Origin: Takakia lepidozioides
Lineage: Eukaryota > Streptophyta > Takakiopsida > Takakiales > Takakiaceae
NCBI GenBank assembly: GCA_030704615.1
Contig: CM060734.1
Location: forward strand, 61,584,042-61,644,041
Length of the DNA: 60,000 nucleotides
Direction: 5' to 3'
In this document: in pieces, positions 35,932-48,169 of the stretch
Position numbering within the stretch: position 1 is the stretch's first letter
How the letters are laid out: each line of letters starts with the position of its first letter
Notes under the pieces: model-generated
What the model saw: the letters and a program-made list of their open reading frames with translations, nothing else
The model's database searches: none
What the model was told of the DNA's origin: nothing
Program-made: the position numbers and the translations under genes

Positions 35932-36911
35932 TTGGCGGTGCATGAGCAATGACTCTGAACCCGTTCCATCCGGAATGGGTCTGCACTCCCACCCAGATGT
36001 GCTATGAAACATTTCTCACTAATTATTGACCTCTTCATCGCAGATCCGTCTATTTGAGGCCGTCTGTCTCGTGAGGGTACATCCACTGTCGACTCCCACC
36101 ACAGTGGTTGAGTTCGAGCTTCATGGGGGAGGATGTTTCATAAACGAGAGGTTCGATCCTGTCGTCAATGCCATGCACTACAACTATGTGGACTCCAACG
36201 TATGTTTGCGAAAGCCAAATGGAACACCTTGAAGAGGGACCCGTGAAAAAAGCCTGGCTTTTATCCAAACGATCATTGAGAGTTGTTCTCGGCCAGGGGC
36301 CCGCATCATAGATCTCACTCTCGGCACAGGTTTCTCTTCTTACCTTTGTCATCGATTTCTTTTCTTCTGCACGTCCTTTACTCAATATTCTAAAACTCTA
36401 ATTCCATCATTCTGTCTCTTGCAGGCGCTTCTTACCATGCTTGCAAGGCAGGTGGCAGGCACTTGTTTGGTATGGAAGGAGATGCAGATATTTTCACTGG
36501 CCTACTCGCCGAGTTGCAAGGGGGCTCGTCTACCTCCAGTGTGAAGGATGTCACTGCGCAAATTGATATCCTCGACGAAGACGACAAGGACCTGGACAAT
36601 GACTTCTCATGTGAGTAAGTTCATTTTCTGTCTATTTCATCCCTGTGTATATTCTCTGTCGCGTCCCCTTCTGTTGTCTGATTATTATCCAAATGGTGCA
36701 TTTCTGATTGGAGGAATGTCAACGCAATCCCGTTGCCCCTGTCTTCCATATACTTGAGGGACTTGTGCTGGAGCCCACCACCTATTTATGTCCTTCCCGA
36801 CTACGCGGAAGGCATTGTTCGTATGCATGCAGCTGTGTTTTCTCCCCCACCCTTGCGTTGGAGTTCCAGGAAGACGCTCAGGCACCTCAGCGCAAAGGTC
36901 TTCATAGATGA

Positions 36912-38403
36912 TAGTCCGCAGTTTCAGGTGGTAGTAGTACTCCTAGTAGTTCAGCAGATTCAGGTGGTAGCATTAGCAGTGTTGACACCACCTACGGATG
37001 TACTTGAGGGCATTCATTTATGGAACATGAGGGGACACACTCTCCGTTTTCCGTTGCACCACCATTTCTCTTCCCACCATCCGTTGTAATGAGCACAGAC
37101 TACAATGAAATTCACATCCCGTCATTGAAACATTCTCTCCCCCGCGTCGTGCGAATTTGAAAGTGTTTTCCTTCTAAACATTGCTCTCCAATTCAACCGT
37201 GTGCATTCAATAAAAGTTTTTCAACGGAGATAAATATATGCATAGTCCAGTAGACAGTCATTCGACATATGCCATCACACCAATATTTGGTTGGATGGAT
37301 GGAGGATGAATGTTTTTGGATGGATGAAGCCAGATTGGATGTGACCTGTGGATGAATGTTGCATGCATGGATGGTCCCATGGATGATATCAGTGCACAGT
37401 ATCATGCACAAGGGCGGGATGGCGAGGTTCAATGTCGGGGTTGAGGTGGGTCCCTACGGCCTACGAGGGTTGGGGTTTCTGTTTGGGGTTGCAAGGTAAA
37501 TATGGATGAAGACGTGTTTCTGCGGTAATGGGTCCTCTTCCACGGAAATAGACGCTGCATCTTTCCCAAAATCATGCCACGTGTCCTGGGCTCACACTCT
37601 AGCATCCCCCTTTATAACATAGCTGGAATTGGAACGCGGGTTTGAGGGATCTCATGAGGGGCAGAGCACGTGGCAGTGACACTTCTTGTCATTTCTTGCA
37701 TTAATGTTGTGAGTATGGCATACATATATGCTGGAAAATGGACAACATAGCTCGCTCCACGTCTTCCCACACACTCGCAATTTTGAATTGGGCGATGTCC
37801 TACAGGTGGTCGGTGGGATCTGGCTTCTCCGCTATAAAATGCCTCCCTTCAATATGGTGATAGGTGCCTCCCTCTTCCGACCCCTCTTGCGAATGATGGG
37901 CCCACCAAATCAGCTTTTGGCAAAATCCCTAATTTTTTTATTTTTTATTTTTTTTCCAACGTCATTTCCATTGGCCGTGTCGGCAAGCCCACCCAGGCGA
38001 GGTCGAAATCTGGCGATTATTCGCCACTAAAGAATGGCCGGTCCTGAGTAACGATGTCAGAACAGACCAATCTGAGGATAAGAAAGCCGGAGAGTGTAAC
38101 TTACTCCCACAAGGCCCGAGCGATCAAGACGGGAGATAAAGATAAAGTTTCTTTAACGTCCAGTGAAGGACGCCCGAGTATACAACAAACAGAGAAGGGA
38201 CCCTGCATCATCAATCACGATACTCAACGTTGCAGGACTCTCTCAACACTGCCAAAAATTCAACACTAGCAGCTATCTTTGTAGGCACCATCGAGACACC
38301 ACATGAGTCATCTAAGGCCATCTTCGTGAGTGGGATATTATACTACATTTGCTAGCATCGGTCTCTAGTGATCGATGTGAGCTCCTAGCGAAGATTCGAT
38401 ATC
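36912..38403. promoter_or_regulatory. Intergenic region with candidate promoter of the lectin gene
   Basis: Two CACGTG G-boxes (37578-37583 and 37667-37672) precede a TATAAA at 37833-37838, about 570 bp upstream of the lectin ATG. That distance would need a long leader or a second, nearer promoter. GGATGGATG-type short repeats lie near 37290-37390. No gene recognised. Confidence 0.35.
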
Positions 38404-39483
38404 ATGGCTAATTCATCGCAAAAGATGGTGGTTCTAGCTACGTCGGGGCTTCTCTGTATATTGGTATTGGCAATGCTCAACGGAGCTCAAGCAGCAGTAA
38501 GTGCCTGCAACAAGTGGAAATTGTCACGTCCTCCCTCATGTGTTTTGTGGTTGTTGATCTTATTCAACCAGCATCAGTGCAACTAGTTGATGAACAAAGA
38601 ATTGTTGTTATTGCTTATCGTACGTTGTGGAGTTCTAATTTGCTCTAGGAACCCGTGATTGTCCAGTGCTCTTGATTCTTTCACTGTTCCGCATGAGCTA
38701 GCTACTGATGTGAGTCAGTACATTGTTTCCTCGCCATGCTCATGATTTGCACTCATCTTCATGTCTTGTATTGGATCCTCAATAATCACCCTATCCATTA
38801 TTATGGGTGCTTTTGGAGTTGGGTGTCATGGATAGATATATAGGGTACGGTCTCTGTAGATGATGTACCTACGCACTTTTCGATCAAATTTGACAAACTC
38901 ATGCCGCCTACATCACTCGTGCATTTGGATTTGTGTTGTTGGAATGACAAATATGCCCCCAATATGCATCATAATTTTGATTTGTGCATTTACTGTTCCA
39001 CTATCCAACGGACGAAGATACAGATGATTAATTCATGGATGTGTGTGTATGTGGTGGCGTTCAACACAGTGTGGTAATTTTATTGCATCTTGCGACATAA
39101 CATCTAGACATATCAGGAGAAGCGTCCTCTCAGCCTCATGCACAAATACGAATGGAGACTGCGTGAATTCTGAATTAGATCTCAATCGCTATCTAGGCAA
39201 CAACAACGGGAACTTGGTGCCGGGATCTAATTTCTCGGCGTCATGCACCACCCTGGAATTTGTGTTGGGATTCAATGTTTATGCTCTTTGCACGAAGCTA
39301 GATGGCATCACTCAGGATACCTCCTATGACTTGCAAAACAATGTCGTGAACAGTAACGGGATTTTGGCCTGGAACAATTGTCGCCGACGCTCTTTGCTTG
39401 AATCCACGCCAGTTGATGCGGCTCACGAGGACCTTGCGGATCAAGATCATTATGCACTCGGAGGCAGGAAGATGCTCCACTGA
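38404..39483 (+). CDS. Secreted cyanovirin-N homologue (CVNH lectin)
   Basis: Exons 38404-38496 and 39070-39483, intron GTAAGT...CAACACAG in phase 0, 168 aa. The first exon is almost exactly a signal peptide (MANSSQKMVV, then LCILVLAMLNGAQAA). The mature part begins CGNFIASCDITS and has the two-fold CVNH layout: SASCTNTNGDCVNSELDLN and NNNGNLVPGSNFSASC in the first repeat, then NVYALCTKLDG and TSYDLQNNVVNSNGILAWN in the second. CVNH domains bind high-mannose glycans and are known from cyanobacteria, fungi and seedless plants such as Ceratopteris. A basic tail (CRRRSLLE to the end) follows. Secretion to the apoplast or vacuole is inferred from the signal peptide. The position of the intron after the signal peptide suggests exon shuffling. 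Confidence 0.85.
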
Positions 39484-42400
39484 AGATCGAAGCTCAAACA
39501 GGCAAATAAACGTTCAGTATGATGCGTGTATCCAATGTGTCCGTGTTGGTCATTTACACGCTGTTGCATCTAGTACAGCTGTAGCTATGAGCTAGGGAAA
39601 TTGGGCCTTGACCAACGGTTGATCCAGTCCGGATATACTCATATTATGGACTTTGGTTGACACATTTTGTTGTCAACTCAGTTAGGTTTGGTATATACAC
39701 CATGGCTGTGTGGGGGCCAAATAGCCGATTCAGTAAGTAGCTTAATAACTGTATGAAGAGAGTAGCAAATACTTTGTGGGTTGTTTGAATGGTGAAGAAT
39801 ACAAACAAGTTTTGCTAATGGCGGTTCATTATATCTCACATAATGTGGTAAAGGCGGTGGAGCTTCAAAAAAATCTAACTTGGGGTCAAATGTGGTTTGT
39901 GTGAAGACCCCACTGGGTTTGCAAGTTCGCCAACATCCCAGAGAGAGAGAGAGAGAGTGTGTGTGTGTGGTTACGGTTATGGTCCATGGAGTGCTGGATT
40001 GCCAGTATCCAGAAAGATGCAGAATGGAAGGTTGGGCACACTGTTTAAGGTAAGATGCTGCAACCTGTGGGTCATATCCAAGATGTATGTGTGAAAACGT
40101 GTCTTGAAATGGTAATAGGGCATTTATAAAATTACAAGGTCCCGTGGAGAGGGTGTCTGAGCAGTAACCCTGTGAATCATGTACATTGAATCAGCAGGCT
40201 GTGTTTAGGGATTTCCTCCTTGGCATTTCTATCTCTTGGAGGAAATTGACCTTGAAAGACCTTCAGGATCCCTCTCCTAGACCTGAAGTACAACTCTATA
40301 CAAACAGCATTGACATGCATCTACTTCTTCCTAGGGTGTTCCAAAGGCTTAAAATACCTACTGACGTGAACTTTGTACTCTTGTGGATTGTTTTTCACCT
40401 CCTAGACCTAAGGTGATTGATGTGACTTGTGGCGACCCTCCCACCCACTTGGTCTTGGTTTTTGACTGGTTTTATGAAGTCTAGTCTTCCTCTACAGCTC
40501 ATCTGAATGTATAGGCATGACCTGTCATTACAGTTTTGTAGAAGATTTTTGTTGATTCCTTTTTGTGGGTTTTAAGCAAAAGCTGCCTAGTCTTTATAGC
40601 TCGTTGCTATTGGGGTTTGTTGATGGAGCCGTTTGCAAGGCTGATGATGTCTTTAATGAAAAGTAGCAATCTGATTCAGACTTCTTTTCTAGTCTTGACA
40701 TGACTAGAAAAGCGGTGCCCCATGCCCTCTCTCTCTCTTTACCCTCGCAATGTTAGTGTCTGTTCAGTCTTAGAGTGCCCAAATTAGGCATGGGGCACAC
40801 GGCCACAACTGCACCTGCGTATGTCATATGCCGAATGAACAGGGCTGCATCATAATGTGCTGTGGTTCCACTGTGCTACATGTGCACATGGAGCAGCTGC
40901 AGCAAGTTAACAGCCTCCATGTCATTCAAGAGGTAAGCACTTACCCTTTGCAGATTCCTGATTGCTAGCTAGTTCTGTTCAGTCTGTGTGCACCTTCCTT
41001 ATTCTAGGACAGAAAAGGCAGTAGTGCATACAGCCATATCAAGATGCATGACATTCAGATGGAATGTTTGAGATTAGCCTCTCTGTGTCTTTCAGATTCC
41101 TGATTAGTAGCAAATTCCATTGGCTTGTGGATTGGATACCTCCTTCCCACCAAGATGAACAGGTAATGACGTAATGACCCGCCAACAAACACAGTCTACT
41201 GCCGGTAACGTACTGAAATCCAACCTCTTCAAAGCGTCATGGTACTAGCACAGGAGTGGTGACAACCATCAGATATAACTCATAAATGACCCCCTTAGGA
41301 AGGCAGATTATGCAGTAATCTCAGAAACGTCCAACTGGAGCTTAGCACCTAATCAGATCTAATTCATGTCTGCCTGAATGCTTAACCCTGGGCCCTTTCG
41401 AAGTGATTGCAAATTAACCTCGCCACTCTTCTCATTTCACCCCATCCATCCTCTTGTTATGTATCCCACCTTCACGGTCAACCTCTGACACATGGTGGAT
41501 GGTCTTGTAGATGAAGCAAGGATCCCCCTGCAAACACATCCACCTCCTACTTTGAGCTGGCTCCTGTTGTGTGTAATCTTACAGGTCTATTCCTTGTGAC
41601 TCAAGTTATAGGGTGAGGGATACCTGCCATTGCTTATGTCTGCACTTGTTTGACTACATCTTCCCACTGGGCACATTGTGTTGGAAGGGTCTGTCTCTTT
41701 CTTCTCTTGGTCTTGAATGCCATGCATAGCTGATTCCCACTAGTGTTAAAAACAAGTCACAGAAACTGAATGGTGAATGAATATGTTGCAAAAATGAGGG
41801 GCACCAACATGATGCAGCTTCTTGTTCAAATTTATCATGTCCCATGTCTACTCATTCCGAGCAATCTGATCAAAGAAACACTTCATTCTAGTCTACACAA
41901 ATCCCTGTTTTTCACTTTGGTGTAGTTTAGACACCATCTCATTCTCTCTCTTGGATCCAGCATTCCTAACATTTCAGGAACTAATTCCTGCTTGTTGGTT
42001 ACACCTAACCTCCAACCCATCACAGAACCTTTCCAACCTTGTGAATGCCACATCGTTCTATCATATCTTCTGGCTGTCACAGCAACTAAGAGAGTACGGC
42101 TTGGAGCGATTTTGCACAAAGCTTGTACACTGCAGGGGGGGGGAATCCTCTTCCTCCAAAGGCAGAGCTCTGAATTATAGGTGTTTTAATTGTACAAAAA
42201 CAAAGTAGTTGAGGAAATTGCAAGCCATTGGCGACTTTCAATGTAATTGCAATGTTAAGATTAGATTAAAGTGTCTCAGCAGCTCAAAGAGTGCCCAATA
42301 TTTGTAATGTACACATCCTGTGTTGCTTGACTGTCACACCCTCCTCAACTAGGCTAACACTAAAACTGCGGGCACCGAACCTTGATTAAAAGCTAGGAAG

Positions 42401-42926
42401 CAACATGGCTCTGCCTATAGGCGAGAGAGATACTTATTCATCTCTATGTGACGATGAGCCCCAAAGGACCTGAGAGCTATCAGCTCAGTTATTGCAGTCA
42501 CTTACACACACATTTATATGCTGGGTTTCCCTCCCGCTTGAGCTCGCATACCCTGTATGATCTGAAGAACTAGCTGGTGGAGTAACGTCTGAGCACATGT
42601 ACTTCTTCAATGTCTGTCATGCAGATGGTTTGACACACCTCGAAGGGCCAGTTTATCCTGTACATGACTGTCCCGATCTCTCATTGTGAATCCTATCAGG
42701 TGCAAGCGACAAATTGAGACATGTTGTTCGAGTGACTCCACAAGATCTTGCCAGAGTCTACTTAAAGGAGAGCAGACTGGGGTGGGAGCAGAACAAGTGG
42801 GCACCAAGAGCTAAGAAGTACCTGCGGATATTGGGAAACGAAAAAATCAAAACCGTGAAAGCACTCTCCGCACTTTGACTTTCTAGCAAGCCTTCAAGAG
42901 AGAAGCATCAGGGTCTAAGCTGCTAT
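39484..42926. other. Intergenic, no supported gene
   Basis: 3.4 kb without a recognisable gene. A GA/GT microsatellite lies at about 39941-39968 and a G9 run near 42136. The open frame 40186-40416 has no domain. The last 700 bp is the 3' flank of the GRAS gene. Confidence 0.45.
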
Positions 42927-45035
42927 CTAACATCGCCAGGAGGAAGCAGCAACGATGGGCTTTCCCTTCCATCCGAGCACCAGGCACCCCTTTTCCTCAG
43001 AGATGGTGTAGCCCTCGCAACGGAAATTTGACAGCCACATGCGTGCCTGGCTTGCGAACTTGATGGGCATCGGCTGGAAGCCTGCACGAGACATGCGTCG
43101 CCGCCATTGATCGACCCTTTCGTGTCGCTCCACGCGCGCCGGGCCCTCACAGGACACGATATTCTTGATCTCTTCTGCAAAGTGGAATTGCTCTATCTTT
43201 TGACGAGCCGTGCTGTATTTGGGGAGGATGGCATCCAGCGAGTCGAATATTGCAGAGTAGTAATGCAAGGACTCCATGAACCGGCCCAGAAAGAAGGGCC
43301 CGTTGTGGCTAGCATCTTGTTCCACGAGTGTGAGAACCTTGGGAGACAGATCATGAATTGATTGCAAGACAGAGTTGAGGGAACCCCGACTTTCCTTCAC
43401 CACACAATGGAGTTGCAGCACAGTGTTCACCGCTAGCGCCTCTCCCTCTCGCAAGTCCAGCATCGACTTCTGCAGGCTTTCAAGAGATTCTTCCACGGCA
43501 TGAAATTCAAACGGAATGTTATGTTTTTCAGCAACTTTAGTGAGTTCCACACCACTCTCCTTCATCTTCACCCATGAAGTCCCCACACCAGTGATGCGGA
43601 GGAGCCTTGGGGGACCTCCCCGCCGACCAGCCAGGTCTTGAATCAGGTAGGGCCATTGCATGCTGTTTGTCATGCCTAAGTCTACCACGTGCAGGTACTG
43701 CTCTCCCTCAAAGGCTTCCATAATAGATTTGTTGGCAGCACAGTGTCCGAAGATCAGGTAAGGACAATGCTTATACATCAAGGAATAGCCCTCTAGTCTC
43801 TCTCTCTCTGACGGAGCCTTCTGGGCGGCCGCTGCCTTGAAGCCTTGGAATCCAGTGACGGCCAAGCGAGCTGTGAGGCCTTCCACAAAGCATGCGGTCA
43901 CTCGTTGCATCGAATCCCCGAATGGAGAAGCCATGGTGTGGAGCTGGCAAAGCAAGGTGTTTGCTTGGCGAGCATCTCGGCAGGCCACTGCCTCGGCGCA
44001 GGCCAGAAGCCGCTTGACCATTCGAATGGCCGATGGGTTTTCCGCAGACTTCAAGCCCGCTGGCCGCTTTATGAATGGGCTTTCCCAGTCCATGGCGCTG
44101 ATGGAGGATTCTTCCAGCTTTGACGCTTTCCTTTTGTAGTGCTGGAAGGATTCCCCTCGCCATTCTGCAGACGCTGCCGTTATGGTGCTAGAATTTGCAG
44201 AGCTCCCGTCCTCCAGTTTGGCCACTTTGGGTTTAGAAGAGCCCTGAAAAGGATTGCAACTGACTGCTCGCATGGCTTCCGCAGTCATGGTACACATTCC
44301 CGGGGCACAATTGGGAGAGCCTGAGCCATTTGAGTCTGACTGATGGGAGTTAAACGGCTGGCTTCTAGAGTTCTTCAAACTTGATAAAGAATCCCATGAG
44401 GCAGGAGGGCCTGAGAAAGAGAGAAATTCAACACTCACTTTGTCTTTGTCAGCATCTATCCTTTCGAGCTTTGGAACCTTAACAGAGCGGTTGCCAAACT
44501 TGTCCCCGGGTTCACCGATCACGCCCCCGCTTGTTTGCGGAGAGAAATTGTTAGATGCAGATGACTCCACTGAGTACTTTGTGCTGGTGCCGCTTGTGAA
44601 GGAATTAGGTTCGGGGACAACCTCGTGTTCATTGAAGAAAATCCACTGACAGGGATCTTGAGGCTGTCCGAGCAGATTCAAGTTATAGAGGTCTTGATCC
44701 TGAGCAAGTAGATTGCAGTCCTCCTGGAAGGTGTTCAGTGATGAAATTGTGCTGGAAGGGGACTGCACCAGACCCGCAATGAGCTCGTCCAAAGTTGGAT
44801 CCCAAAATCTAATGTTGCCAGGATTACCCGTTGGCTCTAACACCGTAGCATTCGAGGTGAATCCCTTGCTGCCAGAATCAACATGCGGTGCAAGCTCTGG
44901 GGACTCACTATTGGGTGAGTACGAAAGAGAGCACCCCGCGACGGTGAAAGGAGAATCTGGGAAGAGAGGTTTTTCCCATCTCTCCCTCTTTAACAAGTTG
45001 GGGTTATTGATCTTAGGGTACATGAATGTTGCCAT
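42927..45035 (-). CDS. GRAS-family transcriptional regulator
   Basis: Intronless 702-aa frame starting MATFMYPKINNP. Residues 1-335 are Ser/Pro/Asn-rich and disordered, with short basic Lys/Arg patches (HYKRKASKLEE) that could be nuclear signals. The GRAS domain covers about 338-702: leucine-rich region I (MVKRLLACAEAVACRDARQA), the VHIID-type motif LHVVDLGMTNSMQWPYLIQD (about 448), LRITGVG, the second leucine-rich region and PFYRE-like part, VEQDASHNGPFFLGRFMES, and the SAW region (RRRMSRAGFQPM, LVLGWKGKPIVAASSWRC). GRAS proteins act in the nucleus in development, hormone or symbiosis signalling. The block HYYSAIFDSLDAILPKY and the VEQD motif suggest one of the SCL clades (SCL26/RAD1-like is one guess); I cannot place it firmly. 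No DELLA motif is seen. Confidence 0.93.
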   Translation of the reverse strand: MATFMYPKINNPNLLKRERWEKPLFPDSPFTVAGCSLSYSPNSESPELAPHVDSGSKGFTSNATVLEPTGNPGNIRFWDPTLDELIAGLVQSPSSTISSLNTFQEDCNLLAQDQDLYNLNLLGQPQDPCQWIFFNEHEVVPEPNSFTSGTSTKYSVESSASNNFSPQTSGGVIGEPGDKFGNRSVKVPKLERIDADKDKVSVEFLSFSGPPASWDSLSSLKNSRSQPFNSHQSDSNGSGSPNCAPGMCTMTAEAMRAVSCNPFQGSSKPKVAKLEDGSSANSSTITAASAEWRGESFQHYKRKASKLEESSISAMDWESPFIKRPAGLKSAENPSAIRMVKRLLACAEAVACRDARQANTLLCQLHTMASPFGDSMQRVTACFVEGLTARLAVTGFQGFKAAAAQKAPSERERLEGYSLMYKHCPYLIFGHCAANKSIMEAFEGEQYLHVVDLGMTNSMQWPYLIQDLAGRRGGPPRLLRITGVGTSWVKMKESGVELTKVAEKHNIPFEFHAVEESLESLQKSMLDLREGEALAVNTVLQLHCVVKESRGSLNSVLQSIHDLSPKVLTLVEQDASHNGPFFLGRFMESLHYYSAIFDSLDAILPKYSTARQKIEQFHFAEEIKNIVSCEGPARVERHERVDQWRRRMSRAGFQPMPIKFASQARMWLSNFRCEGYTISEEKGCLVLGWKGKPIVAASSWRC

Positions 45036-45872
45036 CGCTGGAGCTTAAGACAAGCACGCGGAGATATGCTCAGCTCGCTCCCTCTCTGGGGCCGACTTGT
45101 TCTCGAAGTTTCTTCTTCTTTCTAACGCGGCGGCACCTCTGAGCAGGATGGGTCAGTTTTCTCACCTTTCTGACGCGGCCATGGCTGAGCACTCTCTCTC
45201 TCTCTTTCTGACTCTCTCTCCTTTCTCTTCCGTTCTCTTCCGCGTTCCTTTCCCTCCTCCGCTTTCTAGTGGATCCCTTGTCCTCCAGTCTCCACCCTTC
45301 ACTCACAAATTTGGCTAAAGTTTGTCAACTTCTCACTACAAATCCTTTGATTTCTCGCTATGATCAATTTTCGCCCCCTTTCTACCGCTGATGGAATACA
45401 AGGACATTTTCTGCCTCCCCTTGTTGCTTAACACGACTCCCTACCAGCTTGCTCTCACTCGCTCAGAAAACAAGCACTCTCGGCAGATTCGAAGTAGGAA
45501 AAAGCATGAGAAGACAGGTCCTTTCCGTTGCGTTTATGGCTGGGATGACTCTATGTTTGACACGCTCAGAAAGCAGCAATGCTCTAATACCGCAATAGCT
45601 GATCTTTCTCTTTGTCGCCCGTCCCAAAAACAAAACACCAAAGTTTACCTCTTTCTTCGAGTCTTCTCACAACTCTCTCTCAAGCAAGTGATCAGATGTC
45701 TGCGCAAAGCATTAGTATCACTGCAAGAGTGACACTGAGTGAGAAGATGTGAAAAATAGATGTCTCAAATTTCACAGGAGACAAAGGTCTAGAGGGTGGC
45801 TTGGTGGGAAGCAACAGAGGTGAAAGCACAGGCAGTCTATCGCCACATATCAATCTTCATCTCAATCTCCAT

Positions 45873-45916
<44 letters not shown>

Positions 45917-48169
45917 CACAGTGAGGTAGCAAGCTCTAGTGCAAGGCAGCCTGCATATAGCTAGCAGCCTGGCTCTTGAAAAACTAGTAAAATTAAAACA
46001 ATAGATTATAAGTGGGTCCATTCCACCATTCCCTCTCACTATCTTTGCAATAGTTTATCACACTTGGGGCCCATTTCTTTGTCTGATGTGATTCAGGCAG
46101 TTGGATGGGATGATCATTTGGTTTGATTGGCTTGCTACGCATTCTTTTTCATTTCTTTATGTCAACTCTTCCCTTGCTACGGGAACTTTCCATCCTTTGT
46201 ACAGTTACATCATGTCAGTTTGTAAATAAAGCTTTACAGGGTTTCATCATTCATGTGTGGACTCTTATTCGCACCAATGGCTGTCCTCTGTTTTGGACCT
46301 TCAAAATAAAACCCTTTCAAAAAATTTGGACCGATCATTTATTTAGTGCGTCCCCTTTTATTCTACTTTATTTTATTTTATTTTATTTTATATTTTTAAT
46401 TTTATATGTATATAGTCCATATGAGTTAAAGCAAGTCCGGTGCCATGGCAAAAACTTTGAGGCGATGCAACACAAGGGACCCATTAGCAGCAACTGGAGG
46501 GGGCACCCTCTTCTACCACAACAAGAGCACAAGAGCCAGAACGACATCGGCAAGCTGCCTGTCTTCCGCCGGCAAACTATTGCATACAAAATGGAGCATG
46601 CGACTTATTTTATACACCATCAATATCAAGGCTGGGTTTTTGGTTACGAAGTGGAGTCAGCCTTCGTGTCACTCTCTCCGAGGTTTTTTTTCCTCATGTA
46701 TGTCTCGGACATTTAAGTCCACCTTATCTATAAAGTTTTGAGGCTACCATCCCTCTTCTCTTTAAATTTTAAGAAAAACAAAACAAAAAAAGGCTGGGAG
46801 AATGGGATTAATGAATGGATGTCCACCACGTAGCACCCGTATTCTTTGTGAGTAGCTCATGGTGGAAAATCTAACGGTGAGATTGAGATTTTATCTTTTC
46901 CACGCCGGGTAGAATTTGTGAATATGCCCGGCTATATCCAAGGGAATTTGGAACTATTTGATTCTCTGTCCCCTTTCTTTAAAAAGAAATTAATAAAAAA
47001 TAAAAAAAGTCAACCAACCATTCTGCAACTCTTTGAAGGTTTCAGTAAATCATCATTTGCGAAGTGGTGCAAAGACTTATGGTTTCCTTTTCTTCGTTTT
47101 TAAATTTTGTTTTGAAAAGATGACGGTGCCCCGGCCGGAAAGCTAAGTTATTTTTTGCCTCTATTTTTAAAGCCTAGTCTCCAACTGCCACCCACAAAAT
47201 CGGGCCTTCCCTACCAGACTTTGGAATATTTCATTATATTATTTTATTTTTAAAGAAGGAACAGAGGAAATTATTATTATTATTATTATTATGAAAACAC
47301 GGCTACAGCTCACTGTGTTCCTCTTTGGGGAGTATTGAACCCATAATTAGTTCATCCATATTTCGCAAGGTATTATCAGCTTATTTTACGTGTCTCTCCC
47401 AAAACTGTAAAGACTATTTTCACGGTAGTGGATGGACGTAAGAAACAATATGGATGGTACAACGTTCAGAGCGGACAAATATTTGGCGATGATGTCCCTC
47501 ACACCCACTCCCAATGTCCCACATCCCATTCTAAGGCCGCGACCCTAACTCTTAGGGTCAAAGGTTGGACCACCAAAGTAGGGGTCTCTCGCTGTATCAT
47601 TCACATCCATCCAACGTTTTTTCATCCCAGTTCGTGAGGGTCCTGTCAACTACATGCATATGCTTTTTTTCTGCTCCTCTTAATTTCCAGAGAACCAGTT
47701 CATATTCAATCTACTGTCCATGCAGAGTTTTTCATGCACAATATTAGATTAGTCAACAGATCTGGGCACATTTGCCTGCACTAGAGTCATCTAGTATGGT
47801 TTGCTTACATTGACTAAACTGTCGTCTGAATATTGACCACTATTCATCCATAAGCAGTAAAGTTGTGGCGGAATGGGTAACATTTCAGCCTAAATACACT
47901 ACCCATATAGTGGACAAAGTTTCAACCAAGCAAACTATCTTCAAAAAGGACGCAAATGACAATTTGCTTGAAGACAATGTATAAGTTGCTGAAAGCGACA
48001 GAATGCATACACCTCACATCCTTCTTTTTTTCAGTGGCCTGTGCAATGGTCCCTACGTCCATACATCCACCAACAACCAAACAAGAATGATGTCTGTTAG
48101 CACTAACGTCAATGAGTCTGTGCCTCACCGCACTTCAATTGGATCTACACATCGTTTGTATAGGTCTTG
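45036..48169. other. GRAS 5' flank and AT-rich intergenic DNA
   Basis: Holds CT runs near 45195-45240, a long CT microsatellite at about 45871-45913, a TTTTA repeat at about 46365-46400 and an ATT repeat at about 47270-47291. Open frames such as 46123-46716 are low-complexity and unsupported. A weak tRNA-like stretch near 47862 is discussed under rejected items. Confidence 0.45.

Larger units (their letters stand above)
31059..36911 (+). pseudogene. Broken multi-exon gene: ParB-like domain fused to beta-class DNA N4/N6-methyltransferase fold
   Basis: Likely exons: 31059-31430 (charged, low complexity), 32670-33266, 33373-33565, 33647-34087, about 34200-34421, about 34750-35360, 35476-35818, 36044-36200, about 36250-36340, 36425-36614 and 36714-36911. 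ParB-like part: MPIVRPALTGDVSKLEQDF, then MFHIWDGNHRFMAWMNVI and LDPKGNVTTLLTAMHD (DGNHR resembles the ParB-fold G-x-x-R region). Methyltransferase part: SEMVIVDIPDGHP at the motif IV position, YWSWVFSFCRFFLF, RIIKTWNYVNS, and much later IIDLTLGTG joined across an intron to ASYHACKAGGRHLFGMEGD, a clear SAM-binding motif I. Motif IV before motif I defines the beta class. Damage: A-run frameshift near 33020, TAA at 33695-33697, TGA at 34019-34021, and a frameshift near 35190. Motif IV lacks the usual (D/N/S)PP(Y/W/F). Confidence 0.6.

Noticed and set aside
45870-45913. CT microsatellite as a regulatory element of the GRAS gene
   Set aside because: Simple CT runs occur several times in the window (12186, 16976, 19393, 45195); no specific role can be argued.
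47862-47930. Possible tRNA-like or SINE head (GTGGCGGAATGGGTAAC)
   Set aside because: The B-box-like part (GTTTCAACC) is poor and no target duplication was found.
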